Below, in pieces: positions 1-7,744 of a DNA stretch of 64,000 nucleotides; within the stretch, counting starts at the first letter, position 1, and the number at the start of each line of letters is the position of its first letter. The translations under genes and the position numbers were made by a program. The stretch comes from Mediterraneibacter agrestimuris (GTDB lineage Bacteria; Bacillota; Clostridia; Lachnospirales; Lachnospiraceae): NCBI RefSeq assembly GCF_943193195.1, contig NZ_CALPDG010000004.1, positions 62,001-126,000 of the forward strand, given 5' to 3'. Below the pieces are notes generated by a model. That model was not told the origin of the DNA and did not search any database. It saw only the letters and a program-made list of their open reading frames with translations.

Positions 1-73
1 CAGTGATTGCCATAAGCACAAGGGATTGTGCGTTAGATAAAAACCAGTTGTATAAGTTCTGTCCGAAATTCAT
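1..73 (-). CDS. TcpD-like small membrane protein of the ICE, 5' part only
   Basis: An ATG at 73-71 overlaps the stop of the DUF3789 gene by one base (TAATG) and follows a good GGAG-type ribosome binding site. The 24 readable codons start MNFGQNLYNWFLSNAQ and become hydrophobic, which fits the small membrane proteins (TcpD/orf19-like) found at this place in Tn916-type elements. These belong to the conjugative channel. The gene is cut by the window edge, so family assignment rests on a short stretch plus position. Confidence 0.55.
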   Translation of the reverse strand, partial: MNFGQNLYNWFLSNAQSLVLMAIT

Positions 74-204
74 TAGTTCTTTCTCCTTTCCATCATTTCA
101 AAATCTCTGTCTGCGGCTTTACCAGCCTGTATCAGACACATAGTGACTACTCCGATACCAGCACCAAGCGATACCAGAAATAAATCAAATAATACATGCT
201 TCAT
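73..204 (-). CDS. DUF3789-type small membrane protein of the ICE
   Basis: A 43-residue protein starting MKHVLFDLFLVSLGAG, with one hydrophobic segment (about residues 3-25) and a charged tail. Proteins of this kind are labelled DUF3789 and sit between orf20 and orf19 in Tn916-like elements; their function is unknown. The start at 204 is chosen because an AGGAGG lies 8 bases upstream, inside the end of the relaxase gene. A longer frame reaches 261 but has no such signal. The genes on both sides touch or nearly touch it, so it is part of the transfer operon. Confidence 0.7.
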   Translation of the reverse strand: MKHVLFDLFLVSLGAGIGVVTMCLIQAGKAADRDFEMMERRKN

Positions 205-208
205 GTTG

Positions 209-1486
209 TCATTCCTCCTGTTCTGTAATGAGTTCCTCTGTGGAAGTGGTCTGCTGTTCAATCAGTTTTTTGTGACGCTCGGTGAGCTTTGCATGGTCTA
301 AAATGTCTTTAAGATAGGTCGTACCGTTGGTACTGTCTATCTGCTGTAAGACTTTCCATGTAGGAGCTACCTGTCTGCTTATCCAGTTGAGCGTCCGAGT
401 GAGTGTATACGGTTCTGGTTTGGTCGTTAATTTCAAACGCCCACGATCAGAACCGATAAAGTACGCCCATTTCTCATTGGTTTTCCATTCGCTGCGTCGT
501 TTATCCACCTCCCTGTCAGCGAACCGCATATAACGGTTGATGATGTCAAAAGCGGTACGCTCTGCGTCATGGTAGGTCAGCAGGTCACGCACCGCATAAT
601 AGGCTCGCTCATTTTTTAGCCTGATTTCAAAACGGTTCTTGATTTTCGTATCTTCAATGGCTATGTCATACTTTGCGTATTGTTCATAGTCCTTTTCATA
701 GATACAGAAATAAACCTCCGATTTGAGCGAACCGATATAAAGCGTATTTCCCATTCCGTATTTATCCTGTTCGTTGCTTCTTACCAGCTCACCGCTGCGG
801 TAGCTCTTGAAGCTGCGGAATACGGAAATACATTCTTCATGGTTGCATTTCTCTGTCAGCTCTGGAATATCTAAGATTCCTGCCATATCGTTGATGGCAA
901 GGTCAAGACGCTTCATCACACCTCCCTCTATCAGAGCGTCCATGAGAAAGTCATACCAGCTCCTATGCTGTGCCAGCAGGTAACTTTCCATCTGCCGGCA
1001 GCCTTTGCCTTTCAGTTCTAACAATGTGCCTTTTTCCTTATCGGGTGAAGCCAGCACGAACACATCACCAAGCACATAATGTTCCGCATAAGAGTAGAAC
1101 CCGAAATCTTCATGTATCATCACATCAAGCCTTAATTTGAGAATATCCTCAACCACGTGTTTTACGTCCTGTGTGGGGAATCGGATTCTGACGTAATCAA
1201 AGACCATTTCCAGCGGATTGTCTGGATTCAATCGCTCCAGAGCGTCCGTGAATTTCACCTTGATTTCTTCCGTCAAGGCTACTTTTCCAGATTCAAGCCT
1301 GCTGATGTATTCACGACTAACGCCAGCCATGACCGCAAGCTGATTCTGGGAAACGCCGTACTGCGTCCGTGTTTCTTTAAAATCGTTTATCCAATCGGTA
1401 TCATTCAGTGAAAATCCCTCCAATCGAAAAAGGAATGTGACAGTTACCGATTTTGTCACACTCCCTTGAATGTTTAAAAAGTCCAC
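209..1486 (-). CDS. MobT-type relaxase / replication initiation factor (Tn916 Orf20)
   Basis: The protein starts with a helix-turn-helix (GVSQNQLAVMAGVSREYISR, about residues 44-63) followed by a Rep_trans-like replication initiation domain, as in Tn916 Orf20 and the MobT relaxases. It nicks the adjacent oriT and starts rolling-circle transfer. The frame opens with GTG at 1486, but there is no clear ribosome binding site; a TTG at the LEGFSLNDTDW segment or an internal GTG may be the true start. The end of the gene carries the ribosome binding site of the next gene. The oriT lies directly upstream, the normal arrangement. It appears intact. Confidence 0.9.
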   Translation of the reverse strand: MDFLNIQGSVTKSVTVTFLFRLEGFSLNDTDWINDFKETRTQYGVSQNQLAVMAGVSREYISRLESGKVALTEEIKVKFTDALERLNPDNPLEMVFDYVRIRFPTQDVKHVVEDILKLRLDVMIHEDFGFYSYAEHYVLGDVFVLASPDKEKGTLLELKGKGCRQMESYLLAQHRSWYDFLMDALIEGGVMKRLDLAINDMAGILDIPELTEKCNHEECISVFRSFKSYRSGELVRSNEQDKYGMGNTLYIGSLKSEVYFCIYEKDYEQYAKYDIAIEDTKIKNRFEIRLKNERAYYAVRDLLTYHDAERTAFDIINRYMRFADREVDKRRSEWKTNEKWAYFIGSDRGRLKLTTKPEPYTLTRTLNWISRQVAPTWKVLQQIDSTNGTTYLKDILDHAKLTERHKKLIEQQTTSTEELITEQEE

Positions 1487-1537
1487 TGTTCAAGCGGTCT
1501 TTCCGATATTTGATTAACTGTTTCCAGTTGATTTGTG

Positions 1538-1590
1538 CCCCCCTGTTAGATAATGGGGGGCGAATGGTTGGTGCGGCAAGCCGCACCAAC
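1538..1590 (-). other. Origin of transfer (oriT) of the ICE
   Basis: Two inverted repeats lie between the relaxase and the coupling protein. The first (1538-1560) has six C and six G around an 11-base centre; on the minus strand it reads CTAACAGGGGGG at its 3' side, like the nic region of the ICEBs1/Tn916 oriT group. The second (1567-1577 and 1580-1590) is a perfect 11-bp stem, GTTGGTGCGGC, with a 2-base loop. Position, G-run and stems together support oriT; the exact nick is inferred from the family. Confidence 0.85.
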
Positions 1591-1595
1591 ACAGG

Positions 1596-2999
1596 CTAGT
1601 CCGTATCTGCGGCTTTCGCTTCGCACGCCGCCTGTCCGTCCTGCCTGTTTTGTGCCAGTTTCCCTATTTCTTTCAGAAAATCGTGTCCTTTGGGTACAAG
1701 GGGAGTGTAAAACTCTGATATGACACTTGTTCCCGTATCGACATAGCCACGACCTTTTATCTGTTTTAGAAAAAAGTCCTTATCCACCTCACCAAACATC
1801 ATGGAATAGCCAAGCTCTGACATACGACCAAGAGCGACACGGAAATTGAACTGGTCACGGATTCCGTCACCGAGATACTTTGCGTCTGGACGCTGACAGG
1901 CGAGAATCAGAAAATATCCTGCCTGTCGTCCGAGCATGACTATCTGTTTGAGCTTATTTAAAACAGCAGCGTTTTCCTTAGTCGTCAGCATTTCCATAAA
2001 TGCCACATATTCATCAAATATGAGAAAATGCGGAGCAAGACCGAGATAAGCATAGTTTTCACCTGTCTTGTAATCGTCTAACTGTTTCATGCTTTCCGAG
2101 CGTTCCATCATGCCATCATAGAACCTGTCAATACAGGCGGTTATATCGTCCTTTTTATAATAGACCTCTGGCATGACAACGGATAAATCCGCAAGGTCGG
2201 CGTTCTTTGGGTCTAACACACACATGACCGCATTACAGCGGAGCAGAGCTTCAATGATAGTGAGGATAAAATAAGTTTTACCGCCACCAGTGCCGCCAGC
2301 AATCAGCATATGGGGGAGCTTGTCATATTCCCACCAGACATTTTTCATCAGACGCAGGCTGCCATGTTCAGCCTGTACTTCGTCAATGGTAATTCTGTTT
2401 GCGATAGTGTCATAGAGCAGCACATATTCAACGTAGCTGTCCTTTAATTCTTTTGATACCAGCTCACAATACAAGCCTGTTTCCAGCTTCTTTTCCAAAT
2501 GTAAGAGCTGGTCTTGATATTTCCCCAGCGTGATTTCTGTACGAATATACAATAGTCCATGTTCCATACGGTAATACAGTTTAGGGAAATAGGTGATTTT
2601 CTCTTTCTTGCTGGACGCTGGTAAATCCTTAAAAAAGCCGCTGTCCTGCGTTGTTTCCGATTCATACCAGCCATTCTCTAAAATCATACGTGCCAGCTTT
2701 TGACGGTGAAAGAGCTGCTTTACTCTGTCATACTGGAATCGTTGATATAAAAGGGCAGCGGTAGCACATACCAGAGCGGCTATAATGATAGTAAATATCA
2801 TGTAAGGTGTTATGGTAAAATGGACGCTGCCATCTTGAAAAAGCGTAATTGCTTTCCAATCAGTAGTTAGGATTGTCTTTAGATTCAGCAGCATAACCAC
2901 AGCAAGGAATAGCAGAAGCAGCGAGCCAGCAGAGAAACGAAAAACCAGTGACTTATCACTGGCTCTGATACGATTCCCACGTTTATGGAATTGTGGCAT
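1596..2999 (-). CDS. TcpA/FtsK-SpoIIIE coupling ATPase (Tn916 Orf21)
   Basis: Two membrane segments (about residues 24-42 and 64-85) precede a cytoplasmic ATPase. Walker A is GGTGGGKT (about 235-242) and Walker B is HFLIFDEY (about 324-331). This is the FtsK/SpoIIIE-type coupling protein that brings the relaxase-DNA complex to the conjugation channel. Length, 467 residues, matches Orf21 of Tn916. It starts 16 bases after the DUF961 gene upstream, so it is co-transcribed, and its stop abuts oriT. No frameshift or lost motif is seen. Confidence 0.93.
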   Translation of the reverse strand: MPQFHKRGNRIRASDKSLVFRFSAGSLLLLFLAVVMLLNLKTILTTDWKAITLFQDGSVHFTITPYMIFTIIIAALVCATAALLYQRFQYDRVKQLFHRQKLARMILENGWYESETTQDSGFFKDLPASSKKEKITYFPKLYYRMEHGLLYIRTEITLGKYQDQLLHLEKKLETGLYCELVSKELKDSYVEYVLLYDTIANRITIDEVQAEHGSLRLMKNVWWEYDKLPHMLIAGGTGGGKTYFILTIIEALLRCNAVMCVLDPKNADLADLSVVMPEVYYKKDDITACIDRFYDGMMERSESMKQLDDYKTGENYAYLGLAPHFLIFDEYVAFMEMLTTKENAAVLNKLKQIVMLGRQAGYFLILACQRPDAKYLGDGIRDQFNFRVALGRMSELGYSMMFGEVDKDFFLKQIKGRGYVDTGTSVISEFYTPLVPKGHDFLKEIGKLAQNRQDGQAACEAKAADTD

Positions 3000-3015
3000 A
3001 GGCTAATTCCTTTCT

Positions 3016-3402
3016 TTATTTCTTATTCTGCGGCTGCTGGTTATGGTTCTGCGGATTTCCTGCGGATTGACCGTTTTTATTCTTCAAGACAATATCGTCT
3101 GCCTTGATATACCAATCAACGTCTGCCCCTTGAAACGTAGCGGTTGCCACCGTATCAGCCACAGGATTGATAAGCTCCACCTCTGCGTTGTAATCAAATT
3201 CCTTTAATGGAACAGTGGCAGGAATACTTACCTGTATCATGCGTCCTTGTTCCTTGCATTTCAAATCGTAGGTACGCTCCTTGATTTCTTCAGAAACCGT
3301 ACCGTCCTCATTCTGGATATGTACCTCACGACGCAACGCCGAGAACTTCAATACCCCGAATGTTTTTTCCTTGTCAATAATGATTCCGTTTGCTAATCTC
3401 AT
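3016..3402 (-). CDS. DUF961 (YdcP-like) ICE protein, Tn916 Orf22 type
   Basis: A 128-residue soluble protein starting MRLANGIIIDKEKTFGVLKF. The KTFG...L.FS pattern near the N terminus and the ending with a WYIKADDIV segment are shared with the neighbour at 3418-3732 and are typical of DUF961 proteins of Tn916-like elements. The C-terminal 25 residues are rich in Q and N. The role is not firmly known; the pair always precedes the coupling protein gene. A good ribosome binding site (AGGAGGT) lies upstream. Confidence 0.85.
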   Translation of the reverse strand: MRLANGIIIDKEKTFGVLKFSALRREVHIQNEDGTVSEEIKERTYDLKCKEQGRMIQVSIPATVPLKEFDYNAEVELINPVADTVATATFQGADVDWYIKADDIVLKNKNGQSAGNPQNHNQQPQNKK

Positions 3403-3417
3403 AATCTCTTTACCTCC

Positions 3418-3732
3418 TTACGCTTTCACCATATCGTCAGCAGACAAGATATAGTTTGTAAATCCTCTAGTGCCGATTTTATAACCCTCTGCGGTGATTT
3501 TCGGGTTGATAAGCTTTACCTTTTCCTCTGATTCAAAATTCTTCTCACCAGCAGAAGCAGGGAGAACCACGATAATGTCGTCGGCTCTCTGTACGTCTGA
3601 ATAAAGGTTGAAGCTACGGGAAACTACCGCCATGCGTCCGTTGATCCTGCGCTGTTCAACCTTATTTTCACCTGCAAATTCTAAATTCCCGAATGTCTTT
3701 TCCATGTTCGGGATAACGTGTTTTAATTCCAT
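3418..3732 (-). CDS. DUF961 (YdcP-like) ICE protein, Tn916 Orf23 type
   Basis: A 104-residue protein, paralogous to the next gene in the operon: both carry EKTFG(N/V)L near the N terminus and end with a segment of the YILSADDMV kind. DUF961 family, function unknown, conserved at the conjugation end of Tn916-type elements. It is the first gene of the transfer operon here, with a promoter candidate about 66 bases upstream of its start. An AAGAGG ribosome binding site precedes the ATG at 3732. Confidence 0.85.
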   Translation of the reverse strand: MELKHVIPNMEKTFGNLEFAGENKVEQRRINGRMAVVSRSFNLYSDVQRADDIIVVLPASAGEKNFESEEKVKLINPKITAEGYKIGTRGFTNYILSADDMVKA

Positions 3733-3797
3733 AAATATATTTACCTCTTTTCTTTCTGATTTTGTTTGATGTTATATAGTGTCATTCTGCTGTTGGG

Positions 3798-3826
3798 ATA
3801 GTATCTGTCTGCCTGTGAATTATCAA
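3798..3826 (-). promoter_or_regulatory. Sigma-A-type promoter of the ICE transfer operon
   Basis: On the minus strand TTGATA (3826-3821) is followed after 17 bases by TACTAT (3803-3798). It lies about 66 bases before the first DUF961 gene, the place where a promoter for the whole transfer operon is expected. An inverted repeat based on CAAGGG/CCCTTG (about 3824-3854) begins at the -35 side and could be an operator or the end of an upstream transcript. Confidence 0.55.
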
Positions 3827-3978
3827 GGGCAAGCGTTGTGCTTCGCACCCTTGACAATCCACATTCAGAAAGATAAATCGTAGTCAAGCAGAATTTAGTT
3901 GAGCTGTCAGCCACAGACTGACTTCTTTATGATGGGCGGTGAACGGGAAGTTGTTTTCATAAGCTGATACCTCCCGTA

Positions 3979-6900
3979 TTATTTAGACTTTTTTACTCTG
4001 CGGAATCTCTTATAACCTGCAAAGATAAGACCAGCAGCGGAAATTCCCATCATAGCGAATAGTGCTGCAAATGGCGTGTTGTCACCTGTTTTTGGTGAAG
4101 TACCTGTTTTGTGTGGCGTGCTGGGTTCTTCTGGTGTGGTTGGTTTCTCTGGTGTAGGAGCTTCCTTGATTGTTACTGTCTGCCCCTCGTCCTTGATGTC
4201 CTTATGTTCCGCTACTTTGATAGGATTGTCTGGATTGGTTGTATCATACAATTCTTCAAACGTCACAAGTTCCTTACCGCCAAGCTCGCTGGCATTAAAT
4301 GTAAATTCAATCTGAACCTCCATCTTAGTGTCAGTAGCGGTGAAAGTAAGGTCATTTTCCACACGCTTACCATTTATGATAAGCTCTGCATTTTCAGACT
4401 TCACCATTTCCCAACCTTTAAGGGTGTATTTTGTACCTTTTTCCAGACCGTCTAAAGTGACCGTATCAACGATAGTTATATTTTTACCAGCTTCGATTGT
4501 TTTTTCACTTGTTACTTTATCCGTAGCGGTTGTGTGCATAGTGATGATACGTTCTGTGATAGTCACTGTCTGCCCGTCGTCTTTGATGTCCTTATGTTCT
4601 GCTACCTTTGTAGGCTCGTCTGGATTGGATAAATCATACAATTCCTCGAATGTTACAAGGTCTTTGCCTGCAAGAGCAGAAGCATTGAATGTAAAAGCAA
4701 TCTCGACTTCCATACTGGAATCTTCCGCAGTAAAGGTATAGTCACTCTCCACAGGTTGACCGTCAATCAAAAGCAGTGCATTTTCAGACTTCACCATCTG
4801 CCAGCCTTTGAGCTGATATGTTGTACCTTTTTCCAAGCCATCTAAAGTGACCGTATCAATGACAGTTACCTCTTTACCAGCAACAATCATCTTTTCACCT
4901 GTGGCTTTGTCGGCAGCGTTGGTATGAATTTCAATCACACGTTCTTCGATAGTCACGGTCTGCCCCTCGTCCTCAATGTCCTTGTGTTCTGCCACTTTGA
5001 CAGGCTCGTCTGGATTGGTAAGGTCGTACAATTCTTCAAAGGTTACAAGGTCTTTACCGCCTAAAGCACTGGCATTGAAAGTAAAGGCAATCTCAACTTC
5101 CATTTTGGAATCCTTTGCGGTGAACGTATAATCATTTCCCACACGCTCACCGTCTACGATAAGCTCTGCGTTTTCAGACTTTACCATTTCCCAACCTTTA
5201 AGCTGGTACTTTGTGCCTTTTTCAAGACCATCTAAAGTGACCGTATCAACGATAGTTACGTCTTTACCAGCAATAATCATTTTTTCACCTGTTGCCTTAT
5301 CGGCAGCGGTAGTATGGATAGAGATTTCTGGCTCGTATTCGTCTGTCAGTGTGCCTAAATCAATGACAACTTTGTTTCTTGATACTACCACATCAAAAGC
5401 AGGAATCAGCTTCAATCCCTTGTTGGAATCACAGCGTAATTCTTCAATTTCGTATGTATCATAAAGCAAAGCACCTTTGCTGTCGTCTGGCTCTGACGTA
5501 CCGAACCAGATACCGTCCTCACTGGTCTTACCAGCGTTTGTGTTCTGCTTATGAGATACCCAATCGGCAGCGGTAGAGAACTGACCGTTTTTATCCGTCA
5601 CAATGATGTGGCTCTCACCTGTGGTCTTGCTGGTGATTTTGAATGGCACGTTTGCCAATCGCTTGTGAGTGCCAGAACCGATTTTCACACCCTCAATATC
5701 ACCACGCTTAATCTGATTGTAGATGGAATGTTCCTCTGATGTTAAATCAACGATTTCACTGTCATTCACAATGTCAAACTCACGGGAAACCGCACCGTCC
5801 TTTAAATATCCCTCTGGCGGCGTTACTTCATCAATTCTGTAATGTCCGTATGGGAGTGTGTCTGCGGCAGTAGTGGCGATACCGTCAACACCTGTATGGA
5901 TTGTCTTGACTACCTCATTTTTCTTGTATAGCTTACCATCTACCAAGACAGCGTTATCATTTAAGGAAGTGATTTCAAAAGCAGTATATTTCAAAGCCGC
6001 ACCGCCTTGTGGTTTTGTGTCTTTCGTTTCAAGGTCACGTTTTTGGATTTTTACACCGCCACGGATAACCTTGTCTGATACGGAATACTGGTTATATCCG
6101 CTTAATTTCGCAAGCTCTTCGTCCTCTGTAATCTGTGCCACATAGACACCGTTGATTTTTTCGGTGTTTCCGTTTGCCTGCATATATGCACCGTCTAAAA
6201 GATAACCCTTTGGAGCAGTTTTTTCCTCAACGGTAATCGTTCCAAGTGGCAGGCAGATAGTACCGTTTTGTGTATAGAAGCTGTCACCAGATACCTTATA
6301 GGAATCTGCTAATCTTGTGATATAGTGGATAGCGTTGTCGCTGCCTTTTTCCGCTTTGGTCTTTGTCGTCCATGTGCGTGTCGGCTGTGATGGAAGATTC
6401 TCTTTTGTGTAATACCCGTCATAATACTTCCAGACAAACTCTGCACCCTCTAAAGCAGCGTTACCCTGTGGCGTACTGTTGGAAGTTTCCATATCAATCT
6501 TGAAAAGTTCGATTAAGGTGTCTGTGACCTTTGGGGTATCGCTGACCTTTAAAGTGGCAGTTTCACCAGCCTTTACGGTAAGGGTATAGACCTCCTTATC
6601 CAACTGGAAACCTTTCGGAGCTTTTGTTTCTTTTACATAGTATGTTCCAGCTCTTAATTCCACGGTATCTGTATTGCCAGCACGATTGGTCGTAAGCGTG
6701 GCAACAGACTTCGTGCAGCCTTTATCAGAATAGACACCGTAAGCCGCACCAGAGAGGGAATAACAATCATTGTCGCTGGTAATTGTGGTATTACTGGAAG
6801 ACTTCTGAATCTTTCCGTTTCCAACAGCCAGCTTCGCCCAGAACTGTCCTAAATCCTGCCCCTCGCCAGTATAGATATAGCCGCCGCAATCGTAGCGGTC

Positions 6901-7410
6901 TTTGTTTTCTTTAGCGAAAGCCTTTGCGTTCTCGTAGATTTTATCCTGTTCGCTTTTGGATATTTCATCATAGGCAACATGGGTGTTTTTATATCCCCAG
7001 CCTAAATGAACGCTTAATCTACGCCATACGGTACACTGTTGAAGCAAGTACGCCTGTTCGTCAGTAAATCCCTTTTTGGTATATTCCTTGACGTATTCCA
7101 GATTCAAGGCAACGTCTGTAATCTGTGCTTCGCTCAATCGTTCCGTTGCGTCCTTACGGGTTTTATAGCCAGATTGGAATGTTTCGCCTAACTGAATGCA
7201 ATAGGCAGTTTCACCGTCAGCTTTCATCCAGCCTTCTTCAAAGGTGGACGCTTCTTCGCCGCCATCTGTCACCTTGACGACAGTACCCGTTTTTCCGTCA
7301 GAATGGGTGTAAACGGAATCAGCCGCCTGTACCTGTGTAACAGGTAATGCAGTAAATACGGTTGCAAGGGTGAGGACACCTGTAAGCAATCGTGTCATTA
7401 ACTTTTTCAT
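3979..7410 (-). CDS. Wall-anchored adhesin with thioester, Cna-B/SpaA and VaFE repeats
   Basis: A 1,143-residue surface protein. A signal peptide ends near residue 30 (VQA/AD). It is followed by a thioester-type domain with Cys71 (AYCIQLG) and a Gln-Gln pair (LLQQCTVW, about 122-129). Next come SpaA/Cna-B-like domains, marked by ETKAPKGF, EKTAPKGYLL and EVTPPEGYL, then three 130-residue VaFE-type repeats. It ends with SPKTG, a hydrophobic stretch and a basic tail, a sortase signal. Thioester domains bind host surfaces covalently and the repeats form internal cross-links, so an adhesin is likely. The start is set at 7410, after AAGGAG; frames extend further up without a signal. Cargo of the ICE, on the transfer-gene strand but with its own leader. 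Confidence 0.9.
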   Translation of the reverse strand: MKKLMTRLLTGVLTLATVFTALPVTQVQAADSVYTHSDGKTGTVVKVTDGGEEASTFEEGWMKADGETAYCIQLGETFQSGYKTRKDATERLSEAQITDVALNLEYVKEYTKKGFTDEQAYLLQQCTVWRRLSVHLGWGYKNTHVAYDEISKSEQDKIYENAKAFAKENKDRYDCGGYIYTGEGQDLGQFWAKLAVGNGKIQKSSSNTTITSDNDCYSLSGAAYGVYSDKGCTKSVATLTTNRAGNTDTVELRAGTYYVKETKAPKGFQLDKEVYTLTVKAGETATLKVSDTPKVTDTLIELFKIDMETSNSTPQGNAALEGAEFVWKYYDGYYTKENLPSQPTRTWTTKTKAEKGSDNAIHYITRLADSYKVSGDSFYTQNGTICLPLGTITVEEKTAPKGYLLDGAYMQANGNTEKINGVYVAQITEDEELAKLSGYNQYSVSDKVIRGGVKIQKRDLETKDTKPQGGAALKYTAFEITSLNDNAVLVDGKLYKKNEVVKTIHTGVDGIATTAADTLPYGHYRIDEVTPPEGYLKDGAVSREFDIVNDSEIVDLTSEEHSIYNQIKRGDIEGVKIGSGTHKRLANVPFKITSKTTGESHIIVTDKNGQFSTAADWVSHKQNTNAGKTSEDGIWFGTSEPDDSKGALLYDTYEIEELRCDSNKGLKLIPAFDVVVSRNKVVIDLGTLTDEYEPEISIHTTAADKATGEKMIIAGKDVTIVDTVTLDGLEKGTKYQLKGWEMVKSENAELIVDGERVGNDYTFTAKDSKMEVEIAFTFNASALGGKDLVTFEELYDLTNPDEPVKVAEHKDIEDEGQTVTIEERVIEIHTNAADKATGEKMIVAGKEVTVIDTVTLDGLEKGTTYQLKGWQMVKSENALLLIDGQPVESDYTFTAEDSSMEVEIAFTFNASALAGKDLVTFEELYDLSNPDEPTKVAEHKDIKDDGQTVTITERIITMHTTATDKVTSEKTIEAGKNITIVDTVTLDGLEKGTKYTLKGWEMVKSENAELIINGKRVENDLTFTATDTKMEVQIEFTFNASELGGKELVTFEELYDTTNPDNPIKVAEHKDIKDEGQTVTIKEAPTPEKPTTPEEPSTPHKTGTSPKTGDNTPFAALFAMMGISAAGLIFAGYKRFRRVKKSK
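4159..5328 (-). repeat. Three tandem 390-bp coding repeats (VaFE domains)
   Basis: The same segment recurs at 4391, 4781 and 5171, a 390-bp period that encodes 130 residues. Each copy carries a DTVTLDGLEKGT motif and a VTFEELYD motif, the mark of VaFE-type repeats. The copies are close enough to recombine, so copy number may vary between strains. Limits are approximate. Confidence 0.85.
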
Positions 7411-7437
7411 AATGTTTGATTCTCCTTTCATATGGGT

Positions 7438-7468
7438 AAAAAAATAGACGCTCATTTCTGAACGTCTA
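7438..7468 (-). terminator. Intrinsic terminator or attenuator in the adhesin leader
   Basis: On the minus strand a 10-bp stem (arms 7468-7459 and 7454-7445, one G-U pair) closes a GAAA tetraloop and is followed by seven T, then by the adhesin ribosome binding site and its ATG at 7410. It lies within the untranslated leader, so it either ends a short transcript coming from the element end or controls the adhesin by attenuation. Confidence 0.7.
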
Positions 7469-7572
7469 AAACTTGAAAGGCTTGTCCTCTCACACATATT
7501 TAATTTTGATAGGTACAACAGTTGCCTTTCTTTAAAGTAATATCGTTATCAGCCTTACTTGCGCAACTGTGT

Positions 7573-7611
7573 TCCTCCATGCCCCGCGTCGAGCATAATT
7601 GAATATGGCAT
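7573..7611 (-). pseudogene. 5' remnant of an N-acetylmuramoyl-L-alanine amidase gene
   Basis: After a ribosome binding site (AAGGGAG) an ATG at 7611 opens MPYSIMLDAGHGG. This is the N terminus of zinc amidases of the amidase_3 type, with the metal-binding His in the DAGHGG motif. Similarity stops after about 13 codons, where the reading frame runs into a stop at 7555. The simplest reading is that the ICE inserted into this host gene; the rest should lie beyond the other end of the element. The match is short but specific. Confidence 0.55.
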
Positions 7612-7744
7612 AACTTTCTCCCTTCATTCACTCCTATATGTAACCGTTCAGCCTTCTGCTGCACTGTTACTCCTATATCAATATATGCGGAAGAAAATAC
7701 TGTGTGAAACATTTTTTAGTTTTGCGGCAGGGAACGCAATTCCC

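Larger units (their letters stand above)
1..7572 (-). mobile_element. Tn916-family integrative conjugative element, partial
   Basis: The gene order TcpD-like, DUF3789, MobT, oriT, TcpA/FtsK, DUF961, DUF961 matches the conjugation end of Tn916 (orf19 to orf23), read here on the minus strand. The element continues past the left window edge, so integrase, excisionase and most transfer genes are not seen. A large wall-anchored adhesin lies between the DUF961 genes and the outer end, as cargo. The boundary near 7,572 is inferred from the point where a host amidase reading frame loses similarity. No att core repeat could be confirmed because the other end is outside the window. Confidence 0.8.
7411..7744 (-). 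other. Leader of the adhesin gene and ICE/host junction
   Basis: This 334-base stretch has no complete gene. From right to left it holds the 3' flank of the DUF7916 gene, the 5' end of a broken amidase gene (7573-7611), the presumed element end, an 8-bp inverted repeat (ACAGTTGC/GCAACTGT, about 7562-7569 and 7518-7525), and a terminator-like hairpin next to the adhesin start. A 70-codon open frame at 7500-7712 crosses the junction and does not look like a real gene. Confidence 0.6.

Noticed and set aside
4159-5328. Regular repeats that might be taken for CRISPR
   Set aside because: The period is 390 bp, the frame stays open and the repeats encode VaFE domains; there are no short direct repeats with spacers and no cas genes.
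7500-7712. A 70-codon frame at the ICE/host junction
   Set aside because: It crosses the presumed element end and part of it is the amidase leader in another frame; no ribosome binding site and no family features.
7411-7744. tRNA gene as ICE target
   Set aside because: No cloverleaf, T-loop or CCA-like end was found at the junction; the amidase remnant explains the site better.
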